Shown one piece after another: positions 22,981 through 35,404 of a stretch of DNA of 64,000 nt; within the stretch, counting starts at the first letter, position 1; the number at the start of each line of letters is the position of its first letter. A program made the translations under genes and the position numbers. The notes under the pieces are model-generated. The model made no database searches and was not told the DNA's origin. It was given only the letters and a program-made list of their open reading frames with translations. Source of the stretch: Siphonodentalium dalli (Eukaryota > Mollusca > Scaphopoda > Gadilida > Siphonodentaliidae); the NCBI GenBank assembly GCA_032622095.1, contig CP136068.1:47424443-47488442 (forward strand), read 5' to 3'.

Positions 22981-24116
22981 TCATGGATCGTATGATATAT
23001 CAGACCTGCTTAATTCCACTGCAATTTAGGTGATGTTGTCAAAATTATTGTCTGCAAAATACAATTGGGCTTAAGAAAATTGCGATCAATATGTGTATAT
23101 TCTAACACGCCAGTCTGATCCTCATAGATTACAGGTTGCGATTGGTATGTGAATATGCTAACACTTCAGTTTGATCCACATATAGCACAAGTTGTGTAGT
23201 TTTTAGCTTTACATATTGTGTGGTTTACATGTAAATATATTTATCTACACGAAGCTAAGCACTCAATATTATAGTTATAAATTGTACATGACATACACGT
23301 AGTTAGTTATCAAATTCCACTGGAACTTTTCGTGTTCAAGGCACACCAGTATATTCTTTTCGACAAACAACCACTTGAATTCGCAACAAATGTGATGCCA
23401 TTCCTTGATATATATGACATTCTGGTGTTTCTTCTAAACATCATTGACTCATGCTGAAAATTGTTACAGGGCAGACCCAGTTCTTTTTTTCTTCTTACAA
23501 TTCCACTCAGACCCCATCACTCCGTGGAACGTCTGGCATCTCTTGTCGTGGAGCAACCATAGCTGAAGAGAACTATGCCACCATGTGCTCCTCCTAAACA
23601 AAACCGCATTCGCAAATAAACTGTGCTGCAGTCGGTCTGGTTCGATACACACTAATGACTTTCTATATGTAACGTTCGAGTGCCATGCCCCAGTGTTGAT
23701 TCATATCCGCGATATACTCTGAAAAGAGTTAACTAATATTATACGGAATGGATGATATGAGTTTCTGGCTTGTCTTGCGGATGATTCTCTTTCTGCGCTC
23801 GCCATTAGAAACACTAACATGTTCGAACGAAAACACGCTTGTCTTAACGTTGGATACCGTATAATCAATGTTGTCATGTTGCTTACTGACGCTACTGGTC
23901 ATATTCCATAATGTTCGACTGTATCCGCGACACACTAGCCAGACCCATTGTCAAGGTGTGTTAAAGAGTGTATATTCTGCAATTGACTCATAATGTTTAA
24001 TTTTTTTCTGAAACTGTATGTTGTGTGACATATTGTCTGTATAATATCTACATAGAGGAGGCAATACATATATATCATCACAATCATCATCAGCTTTGTT
24101 CGTGTAATCGCTGTCG

Positions 24117-24945
24117 AAACCAACATCGCAGCCATCTGCATTGTCATCCACGCTGACGGAATCGATATCATCGTCGAAGCCATCTTCATCGCCATCCATA
24201 CTGCCGGAATCGATATCAACGTCGCAGCCATATTCATCGCCATTAACAATAACGGAATCGATACCAACATCGCAGCCATCTGCATCGCCATCCACGCTGA
24301 CGGAATCGATAACAACATCGCAGCCATCTGCATCGCCATCAACACTAACGGAATCGATATCAACGTCGCAGCCATCTGCATCGCCATCCACGCTGACGGA
24401 ATCGATAACAACATCGCAGCCATCTGCATCGCTATCAACACTAACGGAATCGATATCAACGTCGCAGCCATCTGCATCGCCATCCACGCTGACGGAATCG
24501 ATAACAACATCGCAGCCATCTGCATCGCCATCAACACTAACGGAATCGATACCAACATCGCAGCCATCTGCATCGTCATCCACGCTGACGGAATCGATAA
24601 TAACATCGCAGCCATCTGCATCGCCATCAACACTAACGGAGTCGATATCAACATCGCAGCCATCTGCATCGCCATCCACGCTGACGGAATCGATAACAAC
24701 AATGCAGCCATCTGCATCGCCATCAACACTAACGGAATTGATACAAACATCGCAGCCATCTGCATCGCCATTCACGTTGACGGAATCGATAACAACATCG
24801 CATCCATCTGCATCGCCATCAACACTAACGGAATCGATATCAACGTCGCAGCTATCTTCATCGCCATCCACTCTGACTGAATCGATACCATCATCGCCGC
24901 CATCTTTATCGCCATCTCCATGACCGGATCGATACCATCATCGCC
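24117..24945. repeat. 48-bp minisatellite, about 17 units, open in several frames
   Basis: The unit is of the type TCGCAGCCATCTGCATCGCC plus 28 more bases. Two unit types mostly alternate (CCACGCTGACGG...ATAACAACA and CAACACTAACGG...ATATCAACG), giving a 96-bp higher-order period. Because 48 is divisible by 3, frames stay open. A minus-strand frame (24871-23951) encodes a repeated 16-mer SVSVDGDADGCDVDID, another minus frame a Met/Ala/Ile-rich repeat, and a plus frame (24141-24923) a repeated Ser/Thr/Pro 16-mer. None has a clear ATG in context, splice partner or signal peptide. Confidence 0.9.
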
Positions 24946-25098
24946 GCCATCTCCACTTGTGCAATTGAATACCCAATGATGTTATGTCTTGTCAACGTAA
25001 ATATAGACATCACCTAGCATACACCGATGATACGCGTTTATTATCGCCAAATGTGATAATTCTGTTTCGCAAGTGTACTAACGATGCAGACATATTAA

Positions 25099-26271
25099 AG
25101 TGATATGAAACACTCAGATAGGGTGAACACATAGAAAAGGAGAATACTCTTGCTCAAAGTAGTTATTTTGACAAATTGAAAACAAACGCCGTTATTCTTA
25201 CATATTAATTGAATGCAGTGACTCTCGATGACGAAATCGGTTGCGTTAGTTTATCGCTGATATTTGCGTCCCGAATAGAGAAGTAAATATTTACAATTGA
25301 GAGTAGTTCAGACGATGGTTTCTATGGAGAGGTACGGTCGATTTTCTTAATATTTTCGGCGATGTTAGTAGAATGCTATATTCCTACAGTTGGCATGGTG
25401 CCTGAATACGAACTTGTCAGTTTCGCACACCCGACCAAGTACATAATATGTCTTTAACATCAAATTATCATATATAGCAAATCTAAATCATTATGTCGGC
25501 ATGATATATATCCCAAAGTGCATGCTTATTGTGTAATCATTCAAAACTTAATCCACATGGTAGCCCCGATACAACATGTTAATCAGAACATTACTTTTAT
25601 TGTTTTCAAGTTGTCAAATCCCTACTTATTCATGGATATATTTCTCTATTGCATTGTTTTCAAAAAAATTAGTTAAGTCCTTCCTTTACTAGATGGATTC
25701 CCCCAGTCAGTTACGAAAGAATAAATTGGAATGGTTTATCATTTATCTGGAGGGGTGTTCAGGAAAATAAGCAGACGACAACCAGACCAAACGATGATAC
25801 GAATGCTTAATATTATATTTAAATTAATTGGTGGGAAATGTTCAGGTAATTTGTTCAACACACAACCTATCTGATCGTTATGTTAAATTCTTGATCTTAA
25901 AGACATACTATGGACGTTTATGGGCGCATTCAACAAATAAATTAGTACTCAGGCGCTGTGCCAACTGGGGGATGTAAAATTATAATAACATCGCTGAAAA
26001 TCTCAACGAAATCGACCACACCACTCCATAGAAAACATCGCCTGAACAACGCGCAATTGTAAATATTTACATCTCGATTCGGAACGCAACAAACGGCGAT
26101 AAACGAACGCAAATGATTTCACCACCGAGAGTCATTGAATTTAATTAATATACAAGAATGACGGTGTGTGTTGTAAATTTGTATTTATATTCGTAAAAAT
26201 AACCTTGAGCAAGATTATTCTGCATTTCTAATATTCTATTTGATCACCCTACCGGAGTGTTTAACATCACT
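25099..26271. mobile_element. TTAA-flanked TIR element, 1.17 kb
   Basis: The ends are AGTGATATGAAACACTC and GAGTGTTTAACATCACT, with TTAA at 25095-25098 and 26272-26275. The arms extend inward for roughly 300 bases with divergence (TATTTACAATTG versus CAATTGTAAATATTTA; GGTACGGTCGATTTTC-like versus GAAATCGACCACACC). It has no ORF. A related, multiply interrupted copy begins at 45809, and an arm fragment lies at about 35190-35265. Confidence 0.85.
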
Positions 26272-27275
26272 TTAACAGTAGCTAAGGGAACTACTCGTAA
26301 GTGAGTGTTTCTTATTTTAAATGGGCTAAGGCCACCGTGTTACAATAGTGGATGTCAGGGATATTATGTATCAGTTTCTTTGAAAAGCCGACGAAAATCC
26401 TATATAGGATGTACGTCTCTAGAACTCTCTATTAAATTTAGGTTCTGTATTGAAGGGATTCCCTCCATTTCATTGGAGAGTGTCGCAGACTACGCGCGAT
26501 TTCATTGGTTTATGGCATAACACATCACTTCACAGATCTAAGGTCAATGACGCCGTTGAAAATTTTCCTACGCATTGTCAAACTAAACTATTGTTGGAAA
26601 ACTTAATACAGGCGATATATCCATAATTCATTTTACTCATCGCAATATACATGTAGGAGACATCATCTTCGAGTTTTATCAGTCAACGATATTCATGACT
26701 GATTATTCTTTCGCATCTTGTTGTATTTGTAGGTATTTCTAAATACTATACGATTCATACAAACAATTACTATGCCAGGATTGCACTTCATATTTGGAAA
26801 CGGTTTATTACGTCATATAATTGGGAATGCCGCGTCGTCGTAGAAATGAAATATAATGGACACTGCTAGAGACGTAAATCAGTTAGGATATTAGTCGGAT
26901 TTTCAAAGAGACTGATTATGTATGTGGTATATGATAGAAGATTGTAGTGATTGTGGTGCAATCGTGTATGAATGATCGAATGTGGTCTATGTCCTGGTCG
27001 AGTTAGTGAGTAAGGGTGTGTAGGTTGATAGATGGCATTTTAACTGCAATCCTGATATCAGACATATTATAACATATATTTTTGGTATATAACACACTGA
27101 AACGAATTACTGCATCTGCAATTGACATTTACATCAGGAATTAAATAAGTAAAATAAACGGATACCAAAATCAGAAATAAAGATAAATATAAATATCACT
27201 GACCATGAAATACACATTACATCATAAAATGGTAATCCATTCTCAATATTCATACTTCTCTCGTAAATATTCCAG

Positions 27276-27419
27276 GACCCATCGTGGGTCTCCTACTGGA
27301 GAGATACAGCTTCCGCCAGGTGGCCATCACTGGAGCGCTGCTCAACTCGGCATGCTTCATTGCTGCGATCTTCTCACCTAATATCGAGGTACTAATCATC
27401 ACGTATGGAGTTCTTGGTG
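27276..27419 (+). CDS. Monocarboxylate transporter, second coding exon
   Basis: This internal exon of 144 bp is in phase 1 at both ends. It is preceded by TTCCAG and followed by GTAAGT. It encodes PIVGLLLERYSFRQVAITGA and then a hydrophobic helix ending in ITYGVLGG. This is the rest of TM2, the cytosolic R-x3-R-type loop and TM3 of the MCT fold. The reading continues directly from the 4423 donor and into the 51452 acceptor (GG-IGCSMMF). Codon use is more GC-rich than the flanks, as expected for a constrained exon in AT-rich intron sequence. Confidence 0.9.
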
Positions 27420-27507
27420 GTAAGTGGTACCGACTTGAACTATTTATATCTGTGTATACTGATTATTCGTGTGTTCACCAGGGATAATACGAGTGTTTGT
27501 GTCCACC

Positions 27508-27628
27508 AAAGAACCATTTTTCAAAATTGACTAGGTTATAAAGTTCCTGAATTCACAAGGAATCGAGCACAGCCCCGGACATTAACACTGTCGCATATGG
27601 AGAATAATTGGTGTCCTGTAACCTATAT
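27508..27628 (+). repeat. Direct repeat, copy 1 (about 120 bp)
   Basis: CCATTTTTCAAAATTGACTA through GGTGTCCTGTAACCT matches 28822-28940 in the same orientation with few changes. The 1.2 kb between them has no recognisable coding sequence. Confidence 0.85.
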
Positions 27629-28821
27629 CAAGATATGGTCGTTTTTCAGATTTCTGCTCTGGAACACGGCCAGTGCTCATTATACTCTGAAAACAAATTG
27701 GGAGCTTGAAGCACGCGATACGACAGATTATTAAGGCACAGGAGCCGTCAAATAAAATTAAAAATTAACCCCTCCCATACCATTTCTGCATCTCGCTGTA
27801 AGCCGAAAACTGTCATTTTCGGCCTATTGCGGGCACATGAATGCCCCTTTAATGAATGTGATACCACCATTTGGGGCACCCGACACTCCAGATGAACGAA
27901 TAGGCGGATTTGTCCGGATTGAGCACGACATAGGCGTAAATCATTGTTTCATTATGGACCGCACTCTAACACATGATGCAAAATCGGTCCAGTATCTGGT
28001 CAAACAAAGTCGAATTGCCCCTTTAAGATGACTGTTTGACAAAAAAGGACAACCCCGGAAATTTGCAGAATTGGATTAACGATCTAACGCGCCCAAATTT
28101 CCGCCAATAAATGCATTCTTTTGACGGGTAAAATTGGGTTTTCTGACGATTTTATTCGAAAATTTGGTAGGTGCGCCCAAATTGAACACAAAGTGCGCCC
28201 AATTAACCTGGCGAATCGTATGATATATTTTCTGGAAGAGATATCTACAAGCTATCAGATCGACAACATGTATGTACGTCGTCATTGTGTACTATGCCAT
28301 AATGCAGCTTCAATGAAAACAAATCACATTCAAGTCAATATATATTTTTTAACATATTCAGATATGGGTGGTGGCAGAAGAGGGTTAATAAAGACATTTT
28401 TCGAATCAAAGTTAGTTATTTTGACGTCGGTATATAAATGGCCACAATTTAATATCGTTTGGAGGACTATATTATCTGCCCAATACTCACTATAGGTTAT
28501 AGTACACCAATTATAAAAAAAATTCTCCCTTGGTGTGCTGTCACCCTCAAGTCAGCATAAAATCACATCTGGTTGATTATGCTTGGGATAAAATTAATGC
28601 AAAAACAAGAAAAAATCAAAGCCACCATGGAAATATTATACCTAGATGAATATTGATCCAGAGTGGGTAAAATAATTAACCTGGGATTTAATGGGGGTAT
28701 GTTTGAAAATTTGATGATGATTTATTTTGAGCGGAATTAGGGTAGTATCAAAAGCGGTAAATTTAAAGATGGAAAACCCACACGGACCTATTAATTTGTT
28801 TGGGTCAAATTGGGTCCGAAG

Positions 28822-28940
28822 AGCCATTTTTCAAAATTGACTAGGTTAGGCAGTTCCTGAATTCACAAGGAATCGAGCATATCCCCGGACATTAACACTG
28901 TCGCCTATGGAGAGTAATTGGTGTCCTGTAACCTGTAGAG
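28822..28940 (+). repeat. Direct repeat, copy 2 (about 120 bp)
   Basis: Partner of 27508-27628. The shared core includes GAATTCACAAGGAATCGAGC and CCCCGGACATTAACACTGTC. The pair could be the terminal repeats of a small LTR-like (TRIM) element, but no target duplication was confirmed. Confidence 0.85.
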
Positions 28941-29143
28941 GCCGTGTTGAGATTAAAAAAAAAATTCCCGTCAATTATAATTACTGACTCTATTGTTCTA
29001 TATTAGATGCGTGTGGTCGTATTCTCTAGCGAGACCGCTATGTTATATTTCCAACTGAAGAAGGGTCGCGGTTTGGTAAGCTCCCAATGAGACAGTAAAT
29101 GTACCATATGTAGTCCATATTGATTTGGCACAATATACCCCAC

Positions 29144-29207
29144 CATCCCGAACACACACACGCACGCGCGCACGCGCGAAGCACGTACGCACGTACGCAC
29201 ACGCACG

Positions 29208-29244
<37 letters not shown>

Positions 29245-29260
29245 TATATATATATGACTT
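29144..29260. repeat. Compound (CA)/(CG)/(TA) microsatellite
   Basis: ACACACACGCACGCGCGCAC grades into TACGCACG repeats and then TATATA. It is low-complexity alternating purine-pyrimidine sequence with Z-DNA potential. Confidence 0.9.
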
Positions 29261-29469
29261 TGGGGTGGTGGAGTCTATTGTGCCAAATACGTGTGCGATG
29301 GTCCATATAACATGAGGTAAAAACTCGTGCGCCACAATACACACTCTGTGTTATGCGGACTTTGTTCACATATTATAGTTGCACTGCTATTGGACTCGAT
29401 CTCCAATTACGTCGTTTGTAATATTATAATGTTTCTGGCTGATGTTTTCAATATAACCCTCCCCACACT

Positions 29470-29665
29470 CTAAATCGCGTTGGGTAAAATATTACCCAAA
29501 TTGGGTAACAGTTTTACCCAACACAATGGTGCATATAGCACCAAGCGAACGTTTAGTAACTTTTTACTATTTGTGTTGAGTAAAACATGTTACCCAATTT
29601 GGGCCCATGTTACCCACTGTTGGGCAACGTTTTTACGCAACGCAGGGTAACACTTTACACGCTCT
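29470..29665. mobile_element. Foldback element with repeated TTGGGTAA motifs
   Basis: ATTACCCAAATTGGGTAACA and TTTACCCAACACAA pair with TTGTGTTGAGTAAAACATGTTACCCAATTT around a centre near 29545. Outer arms carry GCGTTGGGTAAAA and a degenerate TTTTTACGCAACGCAGGG. It has no coding sequence. Target duplication is not evident. Confidence 0.65.
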
Positions 29666-29689
29666 TCTATGCTAACATAAATAGATATC

Positions 29690-30250
29690 CCTCCTTTAAG
29701 TCATCTTAGGTCAAATGCAAATATCCAATTCATTTTCCCCACTCATGTGACTCATGTGTATAGATTTACCTACACATCGTATAAGCTGATAAATAACGCT
29801 CTTTATTGCTAATTATAATTATATAATATTTAAGTTCCCGGTTATAGTCAACATAACCTATCCAATGGTACTCCCCGGTCAGTTCACCATTGCATAGTTC
29901 ATACAAATTGCCAGCGACAGGGTCCGACCGTTTTGGGTGTATGACTAATTATTTTATTAAAATTGTGTATTCATGGCCCTTTAAGTAGTCTGATGTCAAC
30001 GGTACCTATCCCATGACACTCATCTGGTTAATTTACCCCTGTAAATCAATTTTCAACGACAAGATTCTAACCATTTTGGGTACTTAATTAATTATTTATT
30101 CAGTATTTAAATTAATGCCCTTTTAAGACATCTGACGTCATCTATCCCGTGACACTCCCCGTTTGGTCGCCCATAACCGGACAGACAGCGAACAAATAAA
30201 CACAATTGAGTTGTATTGGTATATATTATCCTGGTATACAAAAAGTACCA
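29690..30250 (+). repeat. Degenerate tandem array ending in CACAATTGAGTT
   Basis: Units of roughly 150-200 bases share 'CCTTTTAAGACATCTGACGTC...CCTATCCCATGACACTC...' motifs. The array ends GGTCGCCCATAACCGGACAG followed by CACAATTGAGTTGTATT. The same design recurs at 33835-34620. Confidence 0.65.
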
Positions 30251-30709
30251 AACCATTATTGGTACGAAACGTCTTACAGTTCAGCGTCCAACTGAATGAA
30301 ATGAGGGGTGGGGTGAAAAATTCCATCTCAGCAGCTGATCCGGAGACACAAAAACCTGTTAGTGATACAAATACTGTCAAAATATGGTTGTGTGACGAAT
30401 CTGTATACCTTCGGGTGACTACTTTAGTTTCATCAAGCCACATTCTGTCAACTTGCTGATAAACAAATTGTCAGCCATTTAACTTTGTTTTAACAACACG
30501 GCGTCGTCCGGTCGTGACGAATTATTGGTCCGAATGATATCACGTGATATTACTCTAAATGCAGTAAAATAGCACGCTAAGGGATTTTACGGCACATATC
30601 ATTTCAGATTAACACAATATATGGTGTATTATCACTCTACATTTTACTAAACTGCCCAATATCCGATTACTGGTGTTGGGCTATATAGACCTTTTCCCAG
30701 CGGAACTTA

Positions 30710-33195
30710 CACTGTTAGAACAAATACCGTCGCTTTAACGGTCTGTAACCGCGCAACGTCGCTGCCAACATTTGACCGTTAAACATACGGTCAGACTGTA
30801 GCATGTTCCTCTGTATAAAACTGTTTAAGTAACTGGCATACCGTAACCAGTAACTGTCAGACTGTTGTATTTTTTACGTTTCAGCACCGTTTAATTAATA
30901 TCAAGACCGTAACTAATAAAGGTCAGGCCAATGGTATAGTTCATGGGTCAACACCAATTTTTTCTCTTAATTTGCTAATTTACCATAGAATTAGCCAGGT
31001 TCTCATGGTGACAATCTGATTTTCCGATAGAAATTACGAATCATATGGTTTTGAATGGTCGAAACTAGTATTATTCGTAACTGAAATACATCTTAGTTCT
31101 TGTGTTACGATCATAGTTTTGATGAAATGTAAATCCTCAATGCATAGAGTGATAGACAACACTTATGAAACTTTGCAGTTTGCAGAGGATCAAGCTTGTT
31201 ATCTGCCTAGTAGAATTTAATCCGGAAAAGGCTGCGCACGCGTAATGTGTTCGCCTTTCACTAACTACTGTATAAATATGGCTGTAAATACAAAAACGAT
31301 ACTAGTAATAGCTGATAAGCCAACACATCACAATTCAGTTATGAGTAATACTAATTTCGACCATTCTAAAACATGAATCGGCATGCCCCTTTAAGCCATC
31401 AAAAGAACAACAAAGCTCCATGTTTCACTGTGAAAACTCAAATTTATGTACACGTAAAAGTAAAATATCTTAATGGCAACACTTTTTAGTAACATGTACG
31501 GCGTGAAATTGTCCAGTCACTTTTAAACACAGTTTTGTTTTAACAGGCGAATTCGTACATCATGACAAGACAGTACCAGTCAGAAGAAGTGGTATTTTTA
31601 GGCGCACCTTTATTGAGATACTGAGCGTGCTTAATTTAGAAAAAAGGCGTGATTATAGCACAATACCAAAAATACGTCGCGCTTATTATTGCAATATTGA
31701 ACGCAAAATATTGCGATACTAAGCGCGCTAAATGTCAAAACCTGATAGTGTTATATTTATATTAGATAAATACTGTGCATATAAGCGCAAAATATTGAGA
31801 TATTAAGCGCAAAATATTGCAATAATATCACAAGCGACATGCTTGTAAGCGTTTCCACTTGCAATATTATTGCGATATTGTGCGCGAAAATAACGCGCTT
31901 AATATACCACTTCTTTTGATCAATAACAGCTAGTTGGGATTGGAACCTTCGACAACAGCAGATCCCATAATAACTGTGCGCAATGACTTGGCGACAATGT
32001 TCTCCTGTAGTCGCACATTTTCCATGAAATTTTAAAGCATGATGCCCGATGATGCATAAAACTGTATACTGTCAGTGTTAGTGAGTCAGCCAAAGATAGT
32101 TTGATAAGAACATCCAACCAATAGTGTACTCCCGGTAAATTGTCGAAATAACTTGACGATAACATGGCGAATGATGACAATGTCTCATATCCACACATTT
32201 CAATGAAAATTTATGAACACGGGATAAATTGGTCCGTGTAATTGTAAAGTTGGAATTGTAGATATGTGATCATCCGTCACTGCGCGGCGTCAGTTCATTG
32301 TTTACGATGTTGCTGTTGACACCGAAGCTTTTGTGAATTACACTGGTGCGTACAGTACATGTATATCCTCTTTTGTAAATGTACATTCATGTGCTTTGAA
32401 ACAATCAGATTCAGAACACTGTCAACTGGATTGTCAACATTATAATAGTGATAGCTGCTCGTTGAGTCGCTGATGTTACTATTGTCACTATTGGTTGACA
32501 TCGAAGCTCGTGTTAATTGTACCTCTATCATCTTGTGTCAGTAAATGTGCCAGTGTTTTGATACTAAGTCACAACAATGTCAATTTCAACATCATCACTG
32601 AGTCGACTGAAGTCAGACCCCGGATCACGCCATGAATCGATTTGGCATTATTCTCTACTATCTAATTTAGTTGAAATTGTCAATGATTAAGCCGATTTTC
32701 GTAGAATTGAAACTTGTCTGGTTATCGAAGGAACCGAATTCAGACCGTCTTAACAACTGTCCACAATCGAACAGGTAACAGTTTTCCAAAAAAACAATAG
32801 TTTGGAGAAAATATGCAACGCCAAAGAAAAATTGCGAAAAATGATCTGAATGCTAAAACGCGAACTTAAACCCGGAATGAGAATAAGTTAACGTACTCAT
32901 CAATATACGTACCGACCGCATAACACAAACTGAATGCCGGAAATAATACATATTAAATATCAGCAGAGTAAGATTCAGTCATACTGTATGGAGTCATTGC
33001 CGTATATACTATGGTCGCCGATAAATATAGTATTGAATTTTGACGGCATGACTTTGAATCACGAAAATATTTAATTTAGACAATTTCCATGGGCACATAA
33101 CATAACGGTATGGGACCGTCAAACTGATGAAACGGTATGGGACCGGCGATTATGACGGCCTGAAACCGTCGAACCGACAGTAATTTCTAACAGTG
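30710..33195. mobile_element. TIR element with CACTGTTAGAA ends
   Basis: CACTGTTAGAA begins at 30710 and its complement TTCTAACAGTG ends at 33195. TA lies at both outer edges (30708-30709 and 33196-33197). Next to each end are repeated short ACGGTC/GACCGT motifs (30730-30925 and 33100-33175), which form subterminal repeats. It has no transposase-like frame. A smaller foldback element is nested at 31584. Confidence 0.6.
31584..31915. mobile_element. Small foldback MITE with GCGCAAAATATTG repeats
   Basis: The ends AAGAAGTGGTAT and ATACCACTTCTT are inverted. The interior contains many copies and inversions of GCGCAAAATATTGCAATA and AGCGCGCT, making a highly self-complementary sequence. Confidence 0.7.
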
Positions 33196-33834
33196 TAGAG
33201 CGCATTATACAAACTTGACATTGTGCTCAGACATAGTCAGAGAGCTGGAAGAAACAAACTATTATGTCACGCGGCATTGCATTTGTTAGCATAATACATC
33301 GATTACCAGTGTACTCCAGTCCACTCTTAGAACAAATTTGAAAACTGTTTTTTTTAAACTGCATCAAGCTTCAGGGCGATTATATAACAACAATTAACTG
33401 TGACTATGTTTAAATCATGACACTAGCGGGCGTATCAGTACCGTCTCACATATACAATGTAAAGATCAAGATCCCTATATCAGCTTCCAGCTTTTGAGTA
33501 ATGTTCGCAATTATCCAACCATAGTTTGCTTTAATTTGATTCGGAATCGATTTTTAATCTCAGTGCGACACCTAATTCGACTTTCTAATTATTTCATAAA
33601 AAGAATGTGGTGGTCGCGTGTTGTTCTGGGATACGGCGCTGTGGTCATTTTGGGTCATATTGTGTGAGTGTGCCCCCAACGATAACAGCGCCGTACCATT
33701 TCCCCAAACAACACACACACAAAATCAATTGCTTATATTCATGTAGCATTTTCATAATGTATTCCAATAAAAAGCTAAGTGTATACTTATTTATTTTCAC
33801 AAAATATTCCACGCAGCTCATTTAGTCAGCCCAA

Positions 33835-34625
33835 TGAAATATTTCCAAGCACTGAGGACTCTATTTATTGCTAATTATTAGTACATCTTTGAATCATTTG
33901 GGGTCAACAACACCTATCCTGTGACATTCCTCGATTCAGTTTACTTTTGTTCACCAATTTCCCCACTTATACTCTGGGCTGACAACAAACGCTCGTTGTT
34001 GATCACACAAGTTATTAATCCCCCTTTAATTCCTGTGCGGTAAAACAAATCATGACATTCCCCTGGTCAGGTGACCCATATTTACCAATTTTCCTACATA
34101 TCATCTAACCTGATACGGAACGCTTTTTATTGTTCATATTTGCCACCGTAGGTCATATGTGGTCAACACCATCTATCTCATGACACTCTGTGGGTCAATT
34201 TATCTCCGTGTTTCAATGTTCACCGCGACCAGATTGCATCCATTATTGGTTAATAATTAATTATATAGTTAAATTAATTATTAGTGCCCTTTTAAGATAT
34301 TTGAGGTCAACGGGGCCTATCTGGTAAGACTCCGCGAGTCAAATTACCCATATCCACAATAGTTCGGCTACGGTGGTCCAACCATTTGGTCGCCTCTGGC
34401 AAAAAAAAATAAAATATTTATATATATATAATAAGCATTAGTGCCCCTTTATGACATCTGGCGTGAGCGGGACCTATCTAATAAAGCTCCCAGGGTTAAA
34501 TTACTTCTACATACAAATGTTCAGCCATGTGGTCGCCTAGCAGCGGACGGACAAACAAACAAACAAACAAACAAACTCACAGCACAATTGAGTTATATTA
34601 GTACAGATAATCTACAGCCAAGGTA
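33835..34625 (+). repeat. Second copy of the degenerate array, with (ACAA)n tail
   Basis: It has at least four related units with GGTCAACGGGGCCTATCTGG-like cores. It closes with GGTCGCCTAGCAGCGGACGG, an (ACAA)n run at 34552-34575 and CACAATTGAGTTATATT. The ordered layout (tandem core, microsatellite, conserved terminus) points to a dispersed element rather than a local satellite. Confidence 0.65.
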
Positions 34626-35404
34626 ATCCATGCCTTTAAACTTCAACTTCTACCGAGTTTTCCCTTCTGCAACTACTCAGTTTGATACTGCCAAAGTATT
34701 GTTCGCAACCGATGAAACGAGAAGTTCCCTACCTGCACGTATGTGTTTGTGTTCGCTCGTCCATGTCCATCGTCGCCACGCTCTGCTGCAGCACAGCCAT
34801 CTACATTATAAGATACAAACCACACAACTACAAGCGGAACATCGCATATTATGTTGCACCCATTAACACAGTATCTCGACCCATTAAACTAACGTCACGC
34901 CCCACAAATATGTATGTCTAGGTTATATTCTCGCTACAGCTGTTCTAATCGATTGGAATTTCTCGGAGACTTCCGGTATGTGGACCAACTTTAAAGGTAG
35001 AGTTATTTCCCATTGTTACTATAACAGCCACCATTCCATGTATGTCAAGTGGTCCTGCTAGTGCGCAATGGTGTCGGTGGATCCTGCTGAATTGAATTAC
35101 TACCATGCGCGTAGGACAAACTGGTGCCGTTCGAAAAATACCGTAATGTGTTCTATAGTTGCACTAAGAATTCTGTTGAATTGGATAATATATTAGTAAA
35201 AATTACTACTTTGAACAAGAATATTCTCCATTTCTATTTTATCACCCTATCAATTTAAAACACTGTGTATCTGTCATGATAGTCATTTCGAGATGTTTAT
35301 TATACGTGTCAACATTATGTTTGGTTCTATAAATTCAACATTGAGGTGGGAGGAGATGGCCGATATAGGTATGTCATTACTTTTTAAGTCCATCACCCCA
35401 TTAA

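Larger units (their letters stand above)
4424..27275 (+). other. Intron 1 of the transporter gene (about 22.9 kb)
   Basis: The interval runs from the donor GTAGGT to the acceptor CCAG. It holds mobile elements listed separately. The stretches 4424-5600, 12700-13840, 15486-16249, 21650-23940 and 26280-27270 show no convincing genes or RNA genes. They contain only short unconnected reading frames and small local repeats, such as an 18-bp direct repeat at about 22285-22320. Confidence 0.85.

Noticed and set aside
29470-29665. Interstitial telomeric repeat (GGGTAA words)
   Set aside because: The words are not in tandem and alternate in orientation, unlike TTAGGG arrays.
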